Part shown: in pieces, positions 1 through 14,100 of the stretch
Position numbering within the stretch: the stretch's first letter is position 1
How the letters are laid out: every line of letters begins with the position of its first letter
From: Chiridota heheva
Taxonomy: Eukaryota; Echinodermata; Holothuroidea; Apodida; Chiridotidae
Assembly: GCA_020152595.1 (NCBI GenBank)
Contig: JAIGNY010000696.1
Coordinates: forward strand, 535,001-599,000
Length of the DNA stretch: 64,000 nt
Direction: 5' to 3'
The notes under the pieces: generated by a model
Database searches by the model: none
What the model was told of the DNA's origin: nothing
What the model saw: only the letters and a program-made list of their open reading frames with translations
Position numbers and translations under genes: made by a program

Positions 1-1430
1 AGGTGTTTTATAGTATTTGTTGTTAATACTGTAGTCAACGGCCCTCCGACCTGGTCTCGGCGACGCCGAAAGGTACACATACGAAACAATAGAATAATCT
101 CAGACACACCGCCAATTAACCAATTAAATCAGATGCTTAAATGAGATAAGGAATGCTAAGTGTTAAAAGAAGACAACGACAATAAATTTCTAGTCTTTGT
201 CTTAAAGTTTAAATTTGTTTTTCTTTTTCACACTTAAATGATTGAAGGTTTTAGTATTTGAATAGGCGATGTATCATCTCAAGTATTGGACTGAAGGAAA
301 ACTTCACAAGAAATTTCGAGTGATAAATGTGTTTTTTTTAATTTGTATGTTATTGCGTGATGTATCTAATAAGTATATTTAAATGCAAAGACTGAATTAA
401 AAAGCAAACTTTAAGACAGAATCAGACGTCTAGGGTCAGGCCCTTTTTATATGGCAAGGTTTTTTTTTTTGGTTTTTTTAAGTCATCACGATCCCCTTGT
501 TTAAGAATACAATGAATCGGATCCCATCATGAGAAAGAAATTGCGTATGTCTAGTTCGAGTCGTGTGAGAATATGGCTAAGGAATAAGACCTTTTTAACT
601 GCTCTTTGAATTTGTTATTTTTGTGTGTCTTTTCTTTCAGTAAGTTTGAAATGGGATCCATAGACATAAATGTGGCCATTAGCCATTGACAAACATATTT
701 GATAACCACGGATGTCAGTGGCAGCAGGAGCTAATACCTGGAGAGGGAGGGGATTGCCCAGCAGTGGGTGAAGATTGCCCTCTATTAAAAATTGTTGCAC
801 TCAATTGTGTCTGGCAGTAATTTGTACATACAACCTCCCCCCCCCCACCCCACTCCCCCCCCCAAAAAAAAAATCATAAATTAAAAATAGTTTTCTTGAC
901 CCTCCACCGTCCTTGTCAATGACTGATGACCTGCATTTGTTCAGTGTTTATGACTTGATCAGGAACATAATCTTTAGAGGGCAATGACGTATAGCTTGTG
1001 TCACGACATGACGAGAATGCATCGGGTTCGCATACAAGTAGAAAATGCACAAATGGCCGAGAGACAATTATGAGTTATTGCACTTTTTATGACGTAAACA
1101 TCTATTAATCATAATTGTTTGTGGAGTATCACAATCGGTATATCTATATCCAGGGCTTTTGTTAGTTTATCAAGTTTTTTCGCTATAATGCTTTCAATAA
1201 GAGAAAGAATGAAATATGATGAAACACTCTTGATAAACCATGCTTGAAGGTCCACCAAGTTCAGCAATTATTCTTTGACTGCCTGCTTCAGCGAAAAAAA
1301 AAACCCCAAAAACAAAAACAAATTGACGTCATTTGGGACAGTAATTAAATTGATTACGTAAAACCTTTGTTTGTATACCCACGTGACTGGCTCTGTGTTC
1401 GGGAAGTGAGCAGTCTCGCATATCTATAGG
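1..1430. other. Non-coding stretch, no confident gene
   Basis: AT-rich sequence with homopolymer runs (a C/A run at about 838-872). The only point of interest is a short minus-strand reading frame at 615-800 with a faint FGF-like pattern, discussed in the findings but not accepted as an exon. I see no RNA gene or complete transposon. Confidence 0.5.
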
Positions 1431-1444
1431 CTTTGTACCGAATA

Positions 1445-1799
1445 GTCTCCCTGTTTCAGGGAAGTTATTTCGGGGAACAAGTCTCCCTGTTTCAGGGAAG
1501 TTATTTCGGGGAACAAGTCTCCCTGTTTCAGGGAAGTTATTTCGGGGAACAAGTCTCCCTGTTTCAGGGAAGTTATCTCGGGGAACAAGTCTCCCCCAGG
1601 GAAGTTGTTTCGGGGAACAAGTCTCCCTGTTTCAGGGAAGTTATCTCGGGGAACAAGTCTCCCTGTTTCAGGGAAGTTATTTCGGGGAACAAGTCTCCCT
1701 GTTTCAGGGAAGTTATTTCGGGGAACAAGTCTCCCTGTTTTAGGAAAGTTATTTCGGGGAACAAGTCTCCCTGTTTCAGGGAAGTTATTTCGGGGAACA
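1445..1799. repeat. 36-bp minisatellite, about 10 copies
   Basis: Direct repeats of a 36-bp unit begin at 1445 and 1481 and continue to about 1799, with one shortened copy near 1590. Each unit contains the self-complementary stretch TCCCTGTTTCAGGGA. Because 36 is a multiple of three, all frames stay open and give 12-residue periodic peptides on both strands. These are artefacts of the repeat, not proteins. Confidence 0.95.
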
Positions 1800-1914
1800 T
1801 GGGATTCCCTCCCTCCCACCCACTCTCATACGACAATTTGAAGACACGTTGATTAACAGTTGGACAACGTCCAACCATATCTTTGGTGATATGTCGGGAA
1901 AACAGAACTGACTG

Positions 1915-5220
<3,306 letters not shown>

Positions 5221-5222
5221 GA

Positions 5223-5318
5223 GATTTAAATGTACTGCTAGATTCAAATGTACTGCTAGATTCAAATGTACTGCTAGATTTAAATGTATTGATAGATTCA
5301 AATGTACTGCTAGATTCA
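5223..5318. repeat. 18-bp tandem repeat, about 5 copies
   Basis: Copies of the 18-bp unit GATTCAAATGTACTGCTA start at 5223, 5241, 5259, 5277 and 5295, with a partial sixth. The array ends about 90 bp from the FGF exon's splice donor, so it would sit inside FGF intron 1. Confidence 0.9.
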
Positions 5319-5407
5319 ATGAAAGATACTGAATGGGAAATAAAGTTATGCTGATAATGATATGGTTTAAAAACAAGCATTCGCACAATATCAAATAACA
5401 AACTCAC

Positions 5408-6134
5408 CATGAGCGTCTTCGATGAGAGTACCGTTTACTGACCCGTTTTCAAAAACTGCTAATTTAACATGTCGGGAATTCTCCAGTCTAATATAATGAC
5501 TTTTCGAGTACATCCGACATTCTCTATTACTTCGTTTATTGTTTCTTGAGCCGGCCCGCGGCTCTAGTCCCTCCCTATTGATACGGGACGAGGACCGATA
5601 GCCGGCCCGCGGCTCAAGTCCGTCCCTATTGATTCGGGATGAGGACCGATGGCTTTTTCTTGGTCTCCTATTTAAAGATTTTTCATGTTCTACTCTTATC
5701 GAGTTTGAGGTGTCTGTTGAACGAGCTGTCGGTGGCAATATTTCCGATGGAATTCTATTTATATCTTTAGAATTATAGATTTTTAATGAAAATTGTTGCT
5801 GTGTGATATGCTGGAGAGAAAGCACCCGGTCCGCAAGCATTCTCGTGCTTGGTGAATCTTTGCCCGTTCCCAGATAACCATTGTTCGTTACGAGATATGT
5901 TGGTGTTTGTGATGCTGTTGGCACGTCGTGCCGTGTTCTATCAGCTTGGTGATCCATACTGCCAAATAATCTATTAAGTGGCTCACTGGAAGGAAAGCAA
6001 GAACCTAATGCCAAACACAAACAGCTAAATGCCACCAAAACCGGCGTAGTCCTCCTATGTATTTGCAACCAGCAGTCTTTCATCATCATCATAACAAACC
6101 ACCCTCTCCAATTTCCTCGAAAAATTACCTCCAC
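5408..6134 (-). CDS. Fibroblast growth factor, first coding exon
   Basis: Secreted ligand of receptor tyrosine kinases (FGFR), with a heparan-sulfate-assisted beta-trefoil fold. The exon encodes 242 residues plus one base. A hydrophobic run at residues 31-44 after two arginines looks like a signal peptide. Four consecutive Met codons (residues 15-18) make M15 as likely a start as M1. Residues 206-242 are the start of the trefoil core: CRMYSKSHYIRL, then HVKLAVFENGSVNGT, matching the family pattern H-[LV]-x-[IL]..[DN]-G-x-[VI]-x-G-T. The exon stops six residues after this GT, inside the following codon (phase 1), at a consensus donor GTGAGT (5407 downward). Known FGF genes have their first intron at this place and phase. 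The long arginine-rich linker (about residues 150-205) and a 17-residue tandem duplication are unusual. The remaining trefoil exons were not found, so the subfamily cannot be assigned. Confidence 0.8.
5550..5651 (-). repeat. 51-bp tandem duplication inside the FGF exon
   Basis: Two 51-bp copies (5550-5600 and 5601-5651) keep frame and encode two 17-residue copies of an Arg/Ser-rich segment (YRSSSRINR-GLEPRAG type, about residues 162-195) just before the trefoil core. The DNA is GC-rich (GCCGGCCCGCGGCTC), unlike its surroundings. Confidence 0.9.
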
Positions 6135-6725
6135 TCGGAAGAGTAATTACTCCAGATTAAACCTACTCAATTAAACAGATCGTATAAATCCTCAAAAACA
6201 CAAGATGAATGTAAATGCTCGGCAAGTTGATATAAATCCGTTATTCCAACAGAAATAAGATTAAAAGTGTAAAATCCAAGTCACCCGTCAAACTTCAATT
6301 CCATGCCGAACGGAACACGGCGAGCGGCTTTGATTGGTGTAAAACTCATGTAGTGAAAAAACATTGTGAATTCTTTGCACGTTTTAGCTATTTGGCACAA
6401 CGAAAACCCGTCGAGGAAGATTTCTAATTCAAATTAATTAATTACTCGATGAAAATGGACGTTTCGTGCAGACAATATAAATGCATCGCACTGGAAACGT
6501 GGGCGGGAAACATTTTCCTTCTGAAAGCTGTCATTATTACGAAACTCGCCTTTCCTGTTCAAAACTACGAACTTCCATATTTCCTGTAAGCTCTTCCGAA
6601 AGCTTGTATCCCTGCTTATAACCCGCGAATGATACTTGTGAAAAGTGACCAAGCGGAGATGCAAGTTCGTCGATCTGTCGATGATGATAACTCCTCGTGT
6701 GCCTATTTGCTAATTGGTTGAATCC
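6135..6725 (-). promoter_or_regulatory. Putative FGF 5' UTR and promoter with CCAAT boxes
   Basis: This region lies upstream of the FGF start on the minus strand. Inverted CCAAT motifs (ATTGG on the plus strand) occur at 6333-6337 and 6713-6717. No TATA box is placed convincingly. The regulatory role is inferred from position. Confidence 0.3.
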
Positions 6726-7350
6726 TGTGAAACGAAAAATAACAAATGGAAAAATATATCAAGACTGCTAAATATTTCTCATCTTCTGTACTTTCCGAAT
6801 CGACGCTACAATAAATTATTGAAATAATAGATGAGTAAACCTATCAGGCAATGGATATATGACAATTGATTTTTATGTTGAAACTATTAGAGCGGCTAAG
6901 ACGGCGGGTTATGGCAACGAGATAACGAGATATAACACAAAATTAGACAGAGAGTTAAGATGAGACTTCAAGTCGGAATAGTAGCTCCATGTTATGAGCC
7001 AATGAGAGGGTTAAATCACTGAAGCGAACATCACACCTGCGCAGTTGCGACATGAGTGTTTATGTTTAGAACGATTTGTTATCTGAGGAGGATGGTCGTG
7101 AGAGGTGACACCTTGGCTTCATCTATTTTAACCATTAAATCAAGGAACTGCTTGCAGAGATTAGTGGATGTTGAACCGTTAGATGGTTGTAATTACCTCT
7201 AAATGAATGTCTTGATCATTTACAATCGAAAGTTATGACCACCGCGCTCGTGTCACTTGTTAAACAGTTAAAGGTGATTTCCTTCACAAACTGACAAAGC
7301 AGAAAGCTTTTAATAACCACCGACGAAATTAGACGAGCTAGCCGTCAGTA
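6726..7350. other. Intergenic sequence, nothing recognised
   Basis: No exon, RNA gene or repeat family could be recognised between the FGF upstream region and the 49-bp duplication. Confidence 0.5.
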
Positions 7351-7351
7351 T

Positions 7352-7448
7352 GTGCCAGAGGTGGCGCCAGAAAATTTTGATTGGGGAAGGGAATAGAATT
7401 TGCCAGAGGTGGCGCCAGAAAATTTTGATGGGGGAGGGGAATAGAATG
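7352..7448. repeat. 49-bp tandem duplication (GTGGCGCCAG motif)
   Basis: Two 49-bp copies start at 7352 and 7401, each containing TGCCAGAGGTGGCGCCAGAA followed by a T-rich run and a G-rich run. The shape resembles ends of DNA transposons elsewhere in this window, but no partner end or target duplication was found. Confidence 0.75.
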
Positions 7449-7821
7449 CGTATCTTTACTACTAAAGGGGCAAACGTTATGCGTCAATTTAAGCAGAAAA
7501 GGTTTGAAAATGTAATTTGTGTGAGAGGGGCTAAGCATTATTGCGTAAGATTTTTCGAAACCACGTCCTTACTTCCTTTCGTGCTGTGGGGCAGGGGGTC
7601 CCCCCACATTTTGATATATTCACTTCAGGAATAAATACATGTTAGTAACACATCTTAAAAAGTCGCGACCTTCACTGCACTATTATAAGGTTTATTGGAC
7701 GTGTAGAATTAAATGGATCATTAGGAAGAGTCGGTAAATTTCGGGTAAAACCGTCTTTGAATGATGGAAATAGCTCTTTTAGTTGAAGTAAGTTTGAATA
7801 ATATCCAATACAATTTTCTTT

Positions 7822-7990
7822 GCTGAATTTGTGATGCATGACTGGGCAACAGCTCAAAATCAATATAAAATTCTTTAAATTTTATTCCTAAATTTCAGTC
7901 ACTGAAAATACCAAAAATTGTCTGTTCCTGATAGAATTTGAATGGGGGTATGTAAAAGACTCAAAAACATAATGGTCAGAATTAGCTGCA
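7822..7990. repeat. Dispersed repeat, copy 1 (family also at 36.5 and 43.6 kb)
   Basis: Contains the ordered blocks TTGTGATGCATGACTGGGCA, ACAGCTCAAAATC, CAGTCACTGAAAAT and a later GGGGG-AT-GGC-AA block, shared in order with 36480-36655 and partly with 43575-43720. It has no coding capacity and its family is unknown. Confidence 0.6.
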
Positions 7991-8212
7991 CCCCTTAAAG
8001 ATGTATGATACACGATAAAACCAAAAGCAAGAATCTAAAAACAAGAATTTAACATATGAAAATACATTAAGGTCGCCATATTACAAATAAGCATTAAACA
8101 TCAGATATTGATGCACGAAAATTCAAACGCAGTAAAATTATCAAAAATCAACAAATTTAATGAAATGTTGCTACATTTATGGTTTTTGGTAGGTTTCTTT
8201 CAATTTTTCGTG

Positions 8213-8286
8213 TATGACCAGGGAACTCATCTGGTATGACCAGGGAACTCACCTGGTATAAGCAGAGAACTCACCTGGTATGACCA
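8213..8286. repeat. 22-bp tandem repeat, about 3.3 copies
   Basis: The unit TATGACCAGGGAACTCACCT(GG) is repeated with minor changes. Confidence 0.9.
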
Positions 8287-8289
8287 ACT

Positions 8290-10190
8290 ATTGACCATTG
8301 TTATTAACTTAATAACTATATAAACAAATATGTATAAAAAATCCTAAAAACACAAACAAAACTCAAATTTTCATGCTGGCCCAATTTTTACAAATATGAT
8401 CAATTTTAAATTTTGGAAAGAATTTATAACCCACACAAATGAAATGACTTCGAATACTGCTGTTCAACAAATATTTTACCAGTATTTGTGGGGAGGGGAA
8501 GGGAAACACCCTGTACTAATCCCTTAGAGATATCTCTGTTAACTCACAGTTTCCCGGCTAAATTAACTCGGACTATTATACCAAGTTACGTTTAACGCAA
8601 GTTATACTTAATCTATATCATGTAGCCTTTGGTTTAAAATAAGAATGGTTGTCAATAATTCAATGCTAAGGTTGTCAATAGTCGTACTCGGACTTATTTT
8701 GGGCTAAATGTACCATCAAGGAGAAAGGTCAAGGACCCTGTCTTTATATGAAACACAAAACCTATAAAATATTCCTTCTATTGCCACATATGTTGTTTGG
8801 GAACGACGGAAAATATTAAATGGGAGCTAGAGTGACCTTTCTAATACCAGTTAATATATTCATTTGTCACATGATGTGCGCTCTTTCAATGTTTGCGATG
8901 AAAACACATACCAGTTACTATCAATTCATCTAAAACACATTAAATGTGCAAGCGGAATATATTTTGATTGGTCTTTTAATTCCGACGTTTGTTAATATCG
9001 AAACCGACTTCCGTGTATCCACAAACGCGCCGCCCAATAGACTGATAGAGGTGTCATATGGGCTGCTGGGTGGGACGTGGGTTACTGGGCTACAACTATG
9101 GGACTATTCAGCGAGTAAATGATCCTCCTTTTACAAACCACTCTGCCTGTTGATTACAAAATTACCTTCTAAGATCTTTTTCCAAGAGGAGAAGGATAAT
9201 GTTTTTCGAAAGGGAGGAGGGGATCCTAAATACCCCAAAGTGTTTGGTTGCTTATATATGTTTTGTCACCTATGCAACAAAAGTATTTATAGTCTCAATG
9301 AAGGCAAAATGCAAAGGAGATTGGTTTATATGAGGCATTGTCAGGTTGACTTAGTGAAAAAAGGCATAATATAATTTGACCTAAAAAAGAAAAAAAAAGC
9401 TTTCGAAGCGGGGTTGGTAGAAGGGGCAACTTTTCGGACCATTTTCCTATAATGGGGAATGAAGATAAACCCTAAAACTGTAAAAATTAATTAATTAATG
9501 ACATTTGTATGATATAGCTCACCAAGTATAGCAGAAATTAAGTCACGGTCCGTCATTGGTATATAAAAATACAATTATTAAACATTGATTTCAAACAGTA
9601 TTCTAGGTATTTACAAAATATCAGGATTTGTATTACCGATAAAGGGGGAAGAAAAGAGGGGGTATGCTGCCTTCCCGATGGGGATCTACAAATCAAATAT
9701 GTGGGTTACATTCGTTATACCACAACAGGCTGCACGAATAGCACTGTAGCATGGGAACAGCTAAAGGTCCCAATAGGGATATGCAACCCCCTGTTGCTGA
9801 AGGCTGTCACCGGCCCTGCTGTATCGTAAAACCAAACTTTCATACCATTGCATATCTTGCATTCTTAGGATCTATAGATTTTAATTATACAAAGGAAGTT
9901 GTTATAAATATATCTAAATTTCGGCATTGTAGTTTCGTATTATGATTAACAGAAAAGTCGAAGAAAGGAAAACCAACAGAACCAGCAGTTATTAATTACG
10001 AAAAATCATAATCAATTTAGTGAATTCCAATGTTGCAAAATGTTTATAGACTGGCATTCTTTTGAGTCATCACAAAATCGATGGGATGTGAAGTGATTGC
10101 AAAAGGTCATTTTTGTTGTTTGCAGTTTTTCACAACTGCTTGAGATTAAAATGTGACTTGGCTACAAACTTGCGTGGGAAATCATCAAAT
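8290..10190. other. Intergenic sequence, nothing recognised
   Basis: AT-rich DNA with short open frames below 75 codons that show no codon bias, splice context or family motif. No structural RNA was seen. Confidence 0.5.
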
Positions 10191-10324
10191 GTTTGATATG
10201 TGGGTGTCTGTCTGTATGCGCACATCGCATGGTAAATATGGTCCAAAGACGTCCTTACTTTTGTTTACATCTGCCTTGGTTCCGCAAAAAGTGTGTTAGC
10301 ACCTCGTTAGAGGGCAGTTTCAAA

Positions 10325-10578
10325 ATGGCGGCCTCTAGCCGAGTTTTGCGACTTTTCCAGCGGCAATTTAATCAACAAATAAGAACATTTAAGACTTTTA
10401 ATTCTGTAGAAAGTGTAACCAATTCAGAAAGATTTTTGTAGGTACTATTTTAGTCAGTTTTGTAGCCGGAAGCTCGATTTATTGGCTCAGAAGTAGAAGA
10501 AATTCATCGCAACAAGCACTGTTCGGTATCCCACAGTTGTATCATGTTCGGGCTAAGGAGGTTAAAAGCAGTTTGAAG
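10325..10578 (+). CDS. First exon of a mitochondrial-type single-span membrane protein (frameshifted)
   Basis: The ATG at 10325 sits in an AAAATGGCGGCC context and opens a 38-codon frame starting MAASSRVLRLFQRQFNQQIR. It is rich in Arg/Gln/Phe with no acidic residue in the first 20, as in mitochondrial targeting peptides. The frame ends at a stop at 10439. The +1-shifted frame through a run of five T (10433-10437) continues with KIFVGTILVSFVAGSSIYWL, a clear membrane span, then a basic RSRR and a soluble stretch ending SSLK. It closes at a GTAGGC donor (10579) in phase 0. One more T in the run would join the two parts. I infer an assembly homopolymer error, a strain-specific indel or early decay. 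A possible phase-0 second exon starts at 11052. I do not recognise the family; an inner-membrane protein is a reasonable but unproven guess. Confidence 0.5.
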
Positions 10579-10589
10579 GTAGGCCCAAT

Positions 10590-11014
10590 GTTTGTTTGTT
10601 TGTACATGATCATCCATTACGGGAACTCGGCAAGACTCCTATTTGGAGCATAGACGCCAAGCTATAGCCTGCATAGCAGATGCCAATCTCGTGCGACCGG
10701 GACGGAAGTGGATGAACACCAGGTTTTCACCCTACTCTTTTCGAGAAGTGTTCAGAGAATCAGGTAGGGTGTGATTGTCCTACCGACGGCTTAACGTCCT
10801 CCGAAGTACGGCAAGCACCATTCAACCATTGCCACTTTTCTCAACAGCTGAATGAGGAGCAGGAGCTGCAAACGACGTACTTCCGCTTTGATGATCGGCG
10901 TATCTGTCTGCATAGCTGTTGAAAAACTGGTTAGACCTGTCCGAGGCTTGAATCGGGTACCTAGGCCTACAGCATCTCAGTCGTGTGCTCTACCAACTGA
11001 GCTACCTGACTCCT
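10590..11014 (-). mobile_element. tRNA-derived SINE, full length, minus strand
   Basis: On the minus strand the element opens with a tRNA-like head. An exact A box TAGCTCAGTTGG lies at 10993-11004 and a degenerate B box GATTCAAGCC at 10945-10954, the internal RNA polymerase III promoter. A roughly 300-bp body follows, then a 3' tail of (ACAA)n at about 10591-10605. Cloverleaf pairing is poor, so it is not a working tRNA gene. It fills most of the putative intron after the exon ending at 10578. No clear target-site duplication was found. Confidence 0.75.
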
Positions 11015-11051
11015 TAAACGTTTAATTGGCCTTGTTTGTTACGTGTTACAG

Positions 11052-11123
11052 GAGGCTAACTCGAGATTGCTGCAGCAATGTAGCTTTGCTTGTGTTGTTA
11101 CTATGATAAAAATGTTAGAATAG
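11052..11123 (+). CDS. Possible second exon of the mitochondrial-type gene
   Basis: An acceptor (GTTTGTTACGTGTTACAG) ends at 11051 and is followed in phase 0 by EANSRLLQQ and 14 more codons to a TAG at 11121-11123. The phase matches the donor at 10579, and the joined KEVKSSLK-EANSRLLQQ would be a plausible helix. This is weak: the stretch is short, and the true exon could end earlier at a donor or not exist. Confidence 0.25.
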   Translation, partial: EANSRLLQQCSFACVVTMIKMLE

Positions 11124-14100
11124 GCCCACAGTGAAAAGTTCTTTTCTCCACACTGACACCCCAGCAAGTAGTTTTTAAAACATTTTAGCCTAAGACTAAC
11201 ATAGTAACGTTACTGATCTAACTGTTAGCTATTTAGGCCTATGCCAGTTTTGTTCATATCACTGTAAATTTAATGTATTTCTTTTAATTATTTATAAAGG
11301 TGAGAGAAAAAGTGTGCCAAATTTGTCTAAGCTCCACGCCCAAGATCTTCGATCAGCATAACATAATGTAGGCCTAGGATAGTACGCGCCCACATTACCA
11401 AATAGAGCAGATCTCCAAATCAATTTGGGTATGTGCCCATGTCTATTGAAAAAGTGGCGCCACACACTATTCAAAAGTCAATAGGATTTAACACGTTTAA
11501 AAAAAAAGTTCCCAGATATTTCTGGGAGACTTTATTTTCGATATCAAAATCAACTCCTTCTCACTGAAAAATAAAACACACTTGGGGCCTACTTCAGTTT
11601 GTTTCCAGTTGCAGTTGTAAAATTTGGAGAGAAACAAAATTGATAAATGGTCAAAATTAGAAGAAAAGAGATAAAAAAGCAACAATTTTTTGTCAGTTTT
11701 TTTCAAAATCATGAAACGCTCTTAACAATACATGTAATACCGGTGCATATACATGCACATATAAAATGTATTACGCCTCACAATTAGCGTGTGCAATATT
11801 TTGAAAATCTTACCCTCGTGACGCGTACATACGCTCATAGGGCCTATGGCGTTTTACATGTTGGAATTGCAACACTCAAACAGTACAATTTAATTCCTGC
11901 GCTTTAGATACACCCGTGAAAAACGCTTGTAAAAGTTCCTTGCCAGTGTTACTCTTTCTCTAACTTGTGTACTCTCGCATACGCGTAACAATGCTCAGTA
12001 TAGAAAATTCAATTCTACGCAGGAATTTCACTGTAAAAGACCACGGAGTCAAAAAACCAGAAAATAGCATTTTTTGATACATACAGTTTTGCTCAATGAT
12101 ATCATCATTTGATTTGGAAACATAGATACAAAGGACTAAATTTTTCGTGTTTACAAGGTAAGGAGAGAAGATGTTAGCCATCGGAAGTAACAGTTTGTCG
12201 TATCGGTGATGTTGCATAATATTGCAACAGCATTGTATTGAGATGTAGGCTCACTAGTTATTGTCACAACCCACATAGGCCTACACTAACTGTTAGTTAT
12301 TCTCGAGGTCGGACATTTGGGAATGTTGTGGTGCACGGCGACGTAACAATGCTTTTTTGAAGATCTCAAACTTCAGTCAAAAGGTAAAACAAACAGTCAG
12401 TTATCATTGCAGTCAATGGGAGAAAAACATATTTTTTGTCATTTTTCAACAAATACTGGACAGAATTTATTTTTCTTCACAAATGTTGTGTATTAGATAA
12501 TAGTTTCCAACATATATGAGTACCATTAATTTTCGCTGACTGGCTGAGGCGACACAAGTATTCATAAAAAATATCCCATTAACTGTAATGATAAAGTTTC
12601 GCTTCCAATTTAGCAAAACCGTACCGAGCTTGTACACAGTTACGTCGACTGCGACCTCGAAAATTGTACACATCTCTCAGTACGGGTTGACATTGGAATT
12701 GCCATACGAGGGTTGTTAGAAATTAGGTACAATTCCAATGGGGTTTTTTAAATTCACACGTTGTAGAAAATTAATGATTGAAAAATAACTTACTTTTTGG
12801 ATATTCTTATATCAGTTAGTCTAAATACAGTAATACACTTTTCCAAAAAACTTTTCCAAAATCTTTACCTATTTAGCACCATGACGGGATAAAGTTCTCC
12901 GAGATTCATATTTTGGTTGCCATTTTCTTAGTTACTGCACGTTTGTGATTAATTATTCAACGTCTGCAAATAAGTTTTAGAATTTTCCACTAAACTGCAA
13001 GTTGATTTTTTGCTGACAAAATTTTTTTCTTCATATAATTTTATTAAATACTTTTGGTTAAAAAAGATGTGTGCAAAAACAAATAAAATAAATATCAAGA
13101 AATGTTTAGATTATATAATTTGTACTTTATAAGTATTATCTTAATTTTTCCTTGAATAATCTAAAACATATTACCCCTGCTAAAATGTTATAGCCCTTAT
13201 AGCAGTGTTTTGAGCTTTGACTATACATTGAAGAGTTCGTCAGATGGTTTTTATGGAAGAAAAAGTAGCCAAACTACTTTGATAAAAGTAACTAAAATCA
13301 CCTTAAAAACAGTTTTTTTAAGATATGGATGGGCTTCAAACACAGATTCTTATCATTGTGGGTGGAAAAAAAGGTAATATGGTTTGTTTTTATAAAAAAT
13401 CTTAAAAACTGAGATTTTCCTATACTTTTAACACCTCGCTTAAAACAGTACAGGAGGGTATAGGATTTTGTAGTACACTTGGACGGCCAGCAATCACCAA
13501 TGGCATCCACTAACACGGCTGGCATTAGTCCGACGGTACTACGGGGAGTACCAGGACTACATGTATGTTATCACTGTGACATTTGTTTTGTGTATGCAGG
13601 TTATTGCAGATACCGTGTTTCCAATTCAAGTCCCACTTAAACAAATTGTATTTTCCAAAATGCGAAACTTCTCTGTGAAACTTTGTACAGAGTCTGGTGG
13701 GATTTCACACTCTTTATTTGATTATTCGAAAAAAATGTTCATTAGTTGCCTTTTAACAGAAGAATTTTGCCAAAGTTAAATCCACTGATAGTTTGTTGGT
13801 TGCTATGTTTCAAAACTTTTGTCGAGTGTCATGCCTGTGCATTTGTACTCAGGGCTTCTTCATTGTTCTAACAGGTGGAAAAAATTTCTATGTGCGATAT
13901 CTATTTGTCATCTTTAAAATCAGCAAATAATTTTTCAACCTTTTTCTGTTTTAGAGCTTTTTTAACGAAAGTGAATGATAAGTAGTTGCATTTCTTTGCA
14001 TAATTCAAATTCTTCTTCTACTTGTATGATTGATCCATGATTTGACGAAAATTTTGAAATGGAGCCCGCGTAGAAATTGAAAACGCCATTGCAATTATTA

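Noticed and set aside
1424..1852. Open frames of 130 codons on both strands with a 12-residue period
   Set aside because: They follow only from the 36-bp repeat length; all frames stay open and there is no start or splice context.
10940..11014. A genuine tRNA gene on the minus strand
   Set aside because: The A box is good, but the B box is degenerate, the acceptor stem does not pair, and a SINE body and (ACAA)n tail follow.
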